Assembly: GCA_017551865.1 (NCBI GenBank)
Contig: JAFZKB010000017.1
Location: 1-64,000 of the forward strand
Source of the DNA: Clostridiales bacterium
Lineage (GTDB): Bacteria; Bacillota; Clostridia; Saccharofermentanales; Saccharofermentanaceae
DNA length: 64,000 bases
Reading direction: 5' to 3'
Below, piece by piece: positions 60,682-64,000 of the stretch; the first letter of the stretch is position 1; every line of letters begins with the position of its first letter. The notes under the pieces are model-generated. The model was not told where the DNA came from. It saw only the letters and a list, made by a program, of their open reading frames with translations, and ran no database searches. The position numbers were made by a program, and so were the translations under genes.

Positions 60682-62516
60682 AGGATCACCTCCTTTTCAT
60701 CTTCTACGGCCAGATAGTTCATGGCCTGGCGGATATACATCTTCGCGTATTTTCCATGCGCGTCGATCAGTTCTCTATGCGAGCCGCGCTCGATGATCGT
60801 GCCCTTTTCGAGCATGAAGACCTTGTCGCAGTTCTTGACGGAAGAAAGGCGGTGCGAGATGAATACCATCGTGTGGTCTTTTCCTTCCTTCATGATGTTC
60901 TTAAAAAGATCGTACTCGGCGATCGGGTCGAGTGCCGAAGACGGCTCGTCGAAGATCTTGACCGGCGATTCTTTGGCAAAAGTTCTCGCCACCGCGAGCT
61001 TCTGATGCTGTCCTCCGGAGAAGACCGCGCCGTTCTCATCGAACTCTTTGGTCATTACGGTGTTAACGCCATCCGGAAGCGACTCAACTTTTTCAAGAAT
61101 GCCCGCGCGGCGCAAAGAACGATGCACGATCTCATCTTCGTTTTCGTAATGGCGGCCCATCAGGACATTCTCCTTGATGCTCATGGCGAAGATCGCAAAA
61201 TCCTGGAACGTCGTCGCGAAGAGGCGCCGGTAGGCCTGAAGATCATACTCGCGGATGTCCTTTCCGTTTAAGAGGATCCTTCCGGAAGAAGGATCGTAGA
61301 ACCGGAGAAGCAGCTTGATGATCGTCGTCTTTCCTGCGCCGTTATGTCCGACGAGCGCTACGATGTCGCCCTTATCGATACGGAACGACAGATCCCTGAT
61401 CGTCTCCTCGTCCTTATATGAGAAACATACATTTTCGAATTCGAGGCTTTCAAATTCGCCCGGCATATCGCCCTTCTGATCCTGCGGGATCTTCTCTTCG
61501 TACTCGAGGAAAGTTCTAAGGTTGTTGACGAAGATACCGTTCTTGATGAGGTTCATGATGTTCTCGAAAGCACGGATCAGGATCCATGTCATCGCGACCA
61601 TCAGGCTCGTCATGATCGCCATTTGTGCCAGCGTGATCGTGTGGCTTACGAGGACACGGTAGATCGCATAGAGCAGCACGCCCTCGAAGATGATCGTGAA
61701 AGTGAATGTGATGCGCCAGAAGGAGAGCACGCAGTTGGCAAACGCATACTTGACCGCCGCCTTGACGTTTTTCTTCGTCGCGCTCTTATACTGCTTTTTT
61801 AAAAGCTCGAAAACATTCGACAGACGCATTTCTTTGGCGCCATCCGGTAGATACATCATTCGGTTGACGTAGTTATGCACCTTGTTGTTCGGGACCTGCG
61901 CCTGGTAACGCTTGTACTCGTACTTCTGCTTGTAGTTGCCGAAGATGAAGTTACCGATCAGAGGCGATATGATAAAAAGCACCGCGTAATGATCGATATC
62001 GAACATGAAGTAGAAGACTGCGATCAAGGCCGGGATCGATACGAGAAACTCCCAGAAACTTCTTATGATCGTGAAGATCTTTTCTTCGGCACCATCCATC
62101 GCCATCGTGTACTTATCGTAAAAGTCCGAATCTTCGTAGCACCGGAGCTCCACGTTCTTCGCCTTCGCGAAAAGCTCCTTATACACGCCGCCGTAGAGCT
62201 TGACCGCCCCCAGCGGGAAGATCACGTTGTCCGCGTACTTCTCATAGAGATTGAGTACGAAGAACACCGCACCGGTGATGATGATGAACATCATGACCGA
62301 TCGGAACGGCGCGTCGGTATCGAGAGCTTCGATAAGTTTTCGCATGAAGATACCATCGAAATATACCCATTCGAAATAGCCGAAGATCGCGTAGAGCAAT
62401 CCGGCTATGACCATGGCACGGCTGTACTTGCCCGCGATCTTCATGGCGAACACATTGTTCGACACCGTCCGTTTAAATGACAGCTTGTCGGTTTTCTTTT
62501 TTTCTTTCTTACTCAT
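60678..62516 (-). CDS. ABC exporter half-transporter, first subunit
   Basis: 612 residues. Membrane domain (about 30-330) and ATPase domain with Walker A GHNGAGKTT, signature FSGGQHQKLAVAR, Walker B VKIFDEPSSALDP and ISHRLSS. The signature begins FSGG rather than LSGG and the Walker B is less hydrophobic, so the two nucleotide sites may differ. AAGGAA precedes the ATG. Coupled to the downstream subunit. Confidence 0.92.
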   Translation of the reverse strand: MSKKEKKKTDKLSFKRTVSNNVFAMKIAGKYSRAMVIAGLLYAIFGYFEWVYFDGIFMRKLIEALDTDAPFRSVMMFIIITGAVFFVLNLYEKYADNVIFPLGAVKLYGGVYKELFAKAKNVELRCYEDSDFYDKYTMAMDGAEEKIFTIIRSFWEFLVSIPALIAVFYFMFDIDHYAVLFIISPLIGNFIFGNYKQKYEYKRYQAQVPNNKVHNYVNRMMYLPDGAKEMRLSNVFELLKKQYKSATKKNVKAAVKYAFANCVLSFWRITFTFTIIFEGVLLYAIYRVLVSHTITLAQMAIMTSLMVAMTWILIRAFENIMNLIKNGIFVNNLRTFLEYEEKIPQDQKGDMPGEFESLEFENVCFSYKDEETIRDLSFRIDKGDIVALVGHNGAGKTTIIKLLLRFYDPSSGRILLNGKDIREYDLQAYRRLFATTFQDFAIFAMSIKENVLMGRHYENEDEIVHRSLRRAGILEKVESLPDGVNTVMTKEFDENGAVFSGGQHQKLAVARTFAKESPVKIFDEPSSALDPIAEYDLFKNIMKEGKDHTMVFISHRLSSVKNCDKVFMLEKGTIIERGSHRELIDAHGKYAKMYIRQAMNYLAVEDEKEVIL

Positions 62517-62611
62517 GTTCCTTGGTTTCCTCTTTGGAATAACTTCCCTTTTCCTAGAGAGATTCTAACATAAGATGAAAGACAGAAAACAGTTACCAGC
62601 AGTCTAATTTT

Positions 62612-62633
62612 CAGGAGGTTTTTTCACCTCCGG
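62612..62633 (-). terminator. weak hairpin after the Lgt-family gene
   Basis: GGAGGT (62614-62619) / ACCTCC (62626-62631); only TGAAAATT follows on minus, so termination is uncertain. Confidence 0.4.
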
Positions 62634-62638
62634 CATAG

Positions 62639-63481
62639 TTATTCAGCTACCGGCGGTGTGTTTTTCTCTTTTCGAAAAGCACCGGTACTCCACAGCACAT
62701 ATCCGAGGCAAAGGAGTACGATCATGCCGTAGAGGATCGGATATACGATATGAATAATGTATTTCGGATAAGAAAGTACACGATAGGGAAGCACGATCCA
62801 TCTTGCGATACTAAACGTTCCTGCGAACACGGCCGCCCTCCCGCCGGGACCGAGCTTTTTCCGAAGAAGGAGCGCGAGGGCAAGTGCGATCAAGGCCCCT
62901 AAGATCTCATAGAGCTGGGTCGGGTGGACCTTCACGGGGCCACTATAGAAGATCCGAAGAATATCCTGTGCTTTCATCTGCGCATCATTTCCGGGGAAGA
63001 CCATCCCCCAGGGAAGATCCGTCTTTTTCCCGACGCAGCAGCCATTAAGAAAACACCCGATCTTTAGAATCACGATGCCGACCGCGCAGGGAATCGTAAA
63101 TGCATCCAGGATCTTACGCGGATCTTTTTTCCATATGGCGCAAAAGATCAGGATCCCCAAAAGGCCGAGGACCAGACCTCCCATGAGCGAAAGCTGGCGA
63201 TAGAAGATCGAAAAAACGGAAAAACCTTTCTTATACACATCCGGGTTTAATACCACATTCAGAAGTCTTGCTCCGATAACGGCCAGCACTTCTATTGCAG
63301 CCGGCAGAAGAAAGCACCAAAGGCAGGAAGATCTTCCGCCGGACGGAAGATCCTTATTCTCCTTTTTATTCAGACGGCAAAGCATGTGTGCCGCCAGCAG
63401 GAATCCGACGATCCCTGCCAGCGCGGCACACACGTAATAACTTGCTATCGTTTTTCCGAAAAGATGAATAAACGGATACAT
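62639..63481 (-). CDS. lgt: prolipoprotein diacylglyceryl transferase family protein
   Basis: 280 residues, seven or so membrane segments. The Lgt signature appears as KIGCFLNGCCVGK (about 140-152) with PWGMVFPGND and VHPTQLYEILGAL, the variant form with paired Cys rather than GRIGNFIN. It transfers a diacylglyceryl group to the lipobox Cys of prelipoproteins, of which this window encodes four or more. No classical Shine-Dalgarno before the ATG. It starts 4 bp after the end of the upstream gene. Because the signature is altered, a side role (another lipid transfer) remains possible. Confidence 0.8.
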   Translation of the reverse strand: MYPFIHLFGKTIASYYVCAALAGIVGFLLAAHMLCRLNKKENKDLPSGGRSSCLWCFLLPAAIEVLAVIGARLLNVVLNPDVYKKGFSVFSIFYRQLSLMGGLVLGLLGILIFCAIWKKDPRKILDAFTIPCAVGIVILKIGCFLNGCCVGKKTDLPWGMVFPGNDAQMKAQDILRIFYSGPVKVHPTQLYEILGALIALALALLLRKKLGPGGRAAVFAGTFSIARWIVLPYRVLSYPKYIIHIVYPILYGMIVLLCLGYVLWSTGAFRKEKNTPPVAE

Positions 63482-63485
63482 GAAA

Positions 63486-64000
63486 CTATGACTTCGTCGC
63501 CTCGATCGACATGGTGATATCTTCCATATGCATTCCGGTCTGAAGTTCCCAGTAACGCATGACGATCCCGTCGCCGCTTAGGGTGATCTTACCGTTTTTC
63601 TCCTCCGCTTTGATCACGCCCTCGAACTGGATGTCCTTTGCCTGCGTATCTTCTCCACCGAAAAGACGTGCTGCTTCAGCAACATTCGGCACGCTTCCCG
63701 AGAACGAGAAAGCTCCGTCCTGATAGAGCGCCTTGAGCGTGACCTTCGATGTTCCGCCGTCCTTCAGATCCAGAGTGATAGTGATGTCACACTGTCCGCT
63801 GGAAGGATCTTCTGAAGAAATCGTCAGATCAGAGATCGTCCAGTTCTTCTTTCCCTGCTCTTCGATCATGCCCATCAGCATCGCATCGCACTCCGGCTTG
63901 CTGTATTTGCTGTAGTCGATGTTAATGGAGTTGTCATCGCCTTCTACGCTCTGTGAATTCGCCTTTATGTATTCATAGGCTTCCTGCGTGAGTTCCAGAT
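63486..64000 (-). CDS. unidentified protein, C-terminal part
   Basis: The frame is open to the right edge, so only the last 170 residues are seen. The part contains LELTQEAYEYIKANSQSVEGDD, then NIDYSKYSKPECDAMLMG, and beta-rich blocks (WTISDLTISSEDPSSGQCDITITLD, VTLKALYQDGAFSFSG). It may be an outer-membrane-face lipoprotein with a lipocalin-like or DUF-type fold, but I recognise no family. It precedes the Lgt-family gene by 4 bp, suggesting co-transcription. Confidence 0.55.
   Translation of the reverse strand, partial: LELTQEAYEYIKANSQSVEGDDNSINIDYSKYSKPECDAMLMGMIEEQGKKNWTISDLTISSEDPSSGQCDITITLDLKDGGTSKVTLKALYQDGAFSFSGSVPNVAEAARLFGGEDTQAKDIQFEGVIKAEEKNGKITLSGDGIVMRYWELQTGMHMEDITMSIEATKS

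Overview
The window looks like chromosome from a strictly anaerobic, fermentative Bacillota of class Clostridia, probably a gut or rumen relative of Lachnospiraceae or Oscillospiraceae. The clues are a formate-lyase system (pflB/pflA), the clostridial SCIFF peptide with its radical-SAM maturase, RNase J, a long Rel enzyme, a pyruvate kinase with the C-terminal PEP-like extension, a TPP-controlled ThiT, and good Shine-Dalgarno sites on most genes. Species-level placement is not possible from the sequence alone.

Layout. 1-3.9 kb: a mobile-element segment on the minus strand, with ParA, ParB, a translationally coupled membrane protein, three DUF6462-type genes (four domains), a small HTH protein, a PAS protein and a cut-off acetyltransferase. 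4.2-12.1 kb: core genes lysS, greA, guaB, thiT under a TPP riboswitch, a serine hydrolase, an Xaa-Pro-type peptidase and a hexapeptide acyltransferase. 12.2-12.3 kb: tRNA-Ser(CGA). 12.5-16.0 kb: an AT-rich block beside the tRNA with NlpC/P60, a large solute-binding-like lipoprotein and a small lipoprotein. 16-33 kb: envelope and signalling genes, namely two near-duplicate class-A-like serine hydrolases, an ECF sigma factor fused to a membrane anchor and outer domain, an LRR/transglutaminase surface protein, two GGDEF proteins, a second large lipoprotein, and SCIFF with its maturase. 32.7-36 kb: pflA and pflB. 36.5-39 kb: a third large lipoprotein. 39-47.7 kb: sugar acetyltransferase, hicAB, pyk, an SH3b-3D wall protein, RNase J and a YARHG protein. 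47.8-52.5 kb: rel and recJ. 52.6-64 kb: a MacB-like ABC pair, rpsU, an iron-sulfur aldo/keto reductase, a heterodimeric ABC exporter, an Lgt-family protein and the end of an unknown protein.

The most unusual things are non-coding. At 39071-39317, ten 8-9 nt motifs (CTTATAACA or its reverse complement) alternate strictly in orientation and are separated by unrelated gaps of 17-18 nt, giving a 52-53 bp period. This resembles no standard feature class. Four copies of a conserved hairpin core (TCCGCAGG...CGAGGACCAGC) sit inside different long outer stems, as two inverted pairs at 33.5-33.7 and 58.6-58.8 kb. One of them folds the pflA ribosome-binding site into a stem. There is also a probable manganese (yybP-ykoY) riboswitch with no recognisable target gene right behind it, and three tandem hairpins with TGGC-type loops in the pflB leader.

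How the genes fit together: the proteins of the 12-47 kb stretch are mainly surface-directed (lipoproteins, wall hydrolases, anchored sigma factor, c-di-GMP enzymes), suggesting an envelope-sensing and nutrient-sensing neighbourhood. The flanking operons are ordinary housekeeping.
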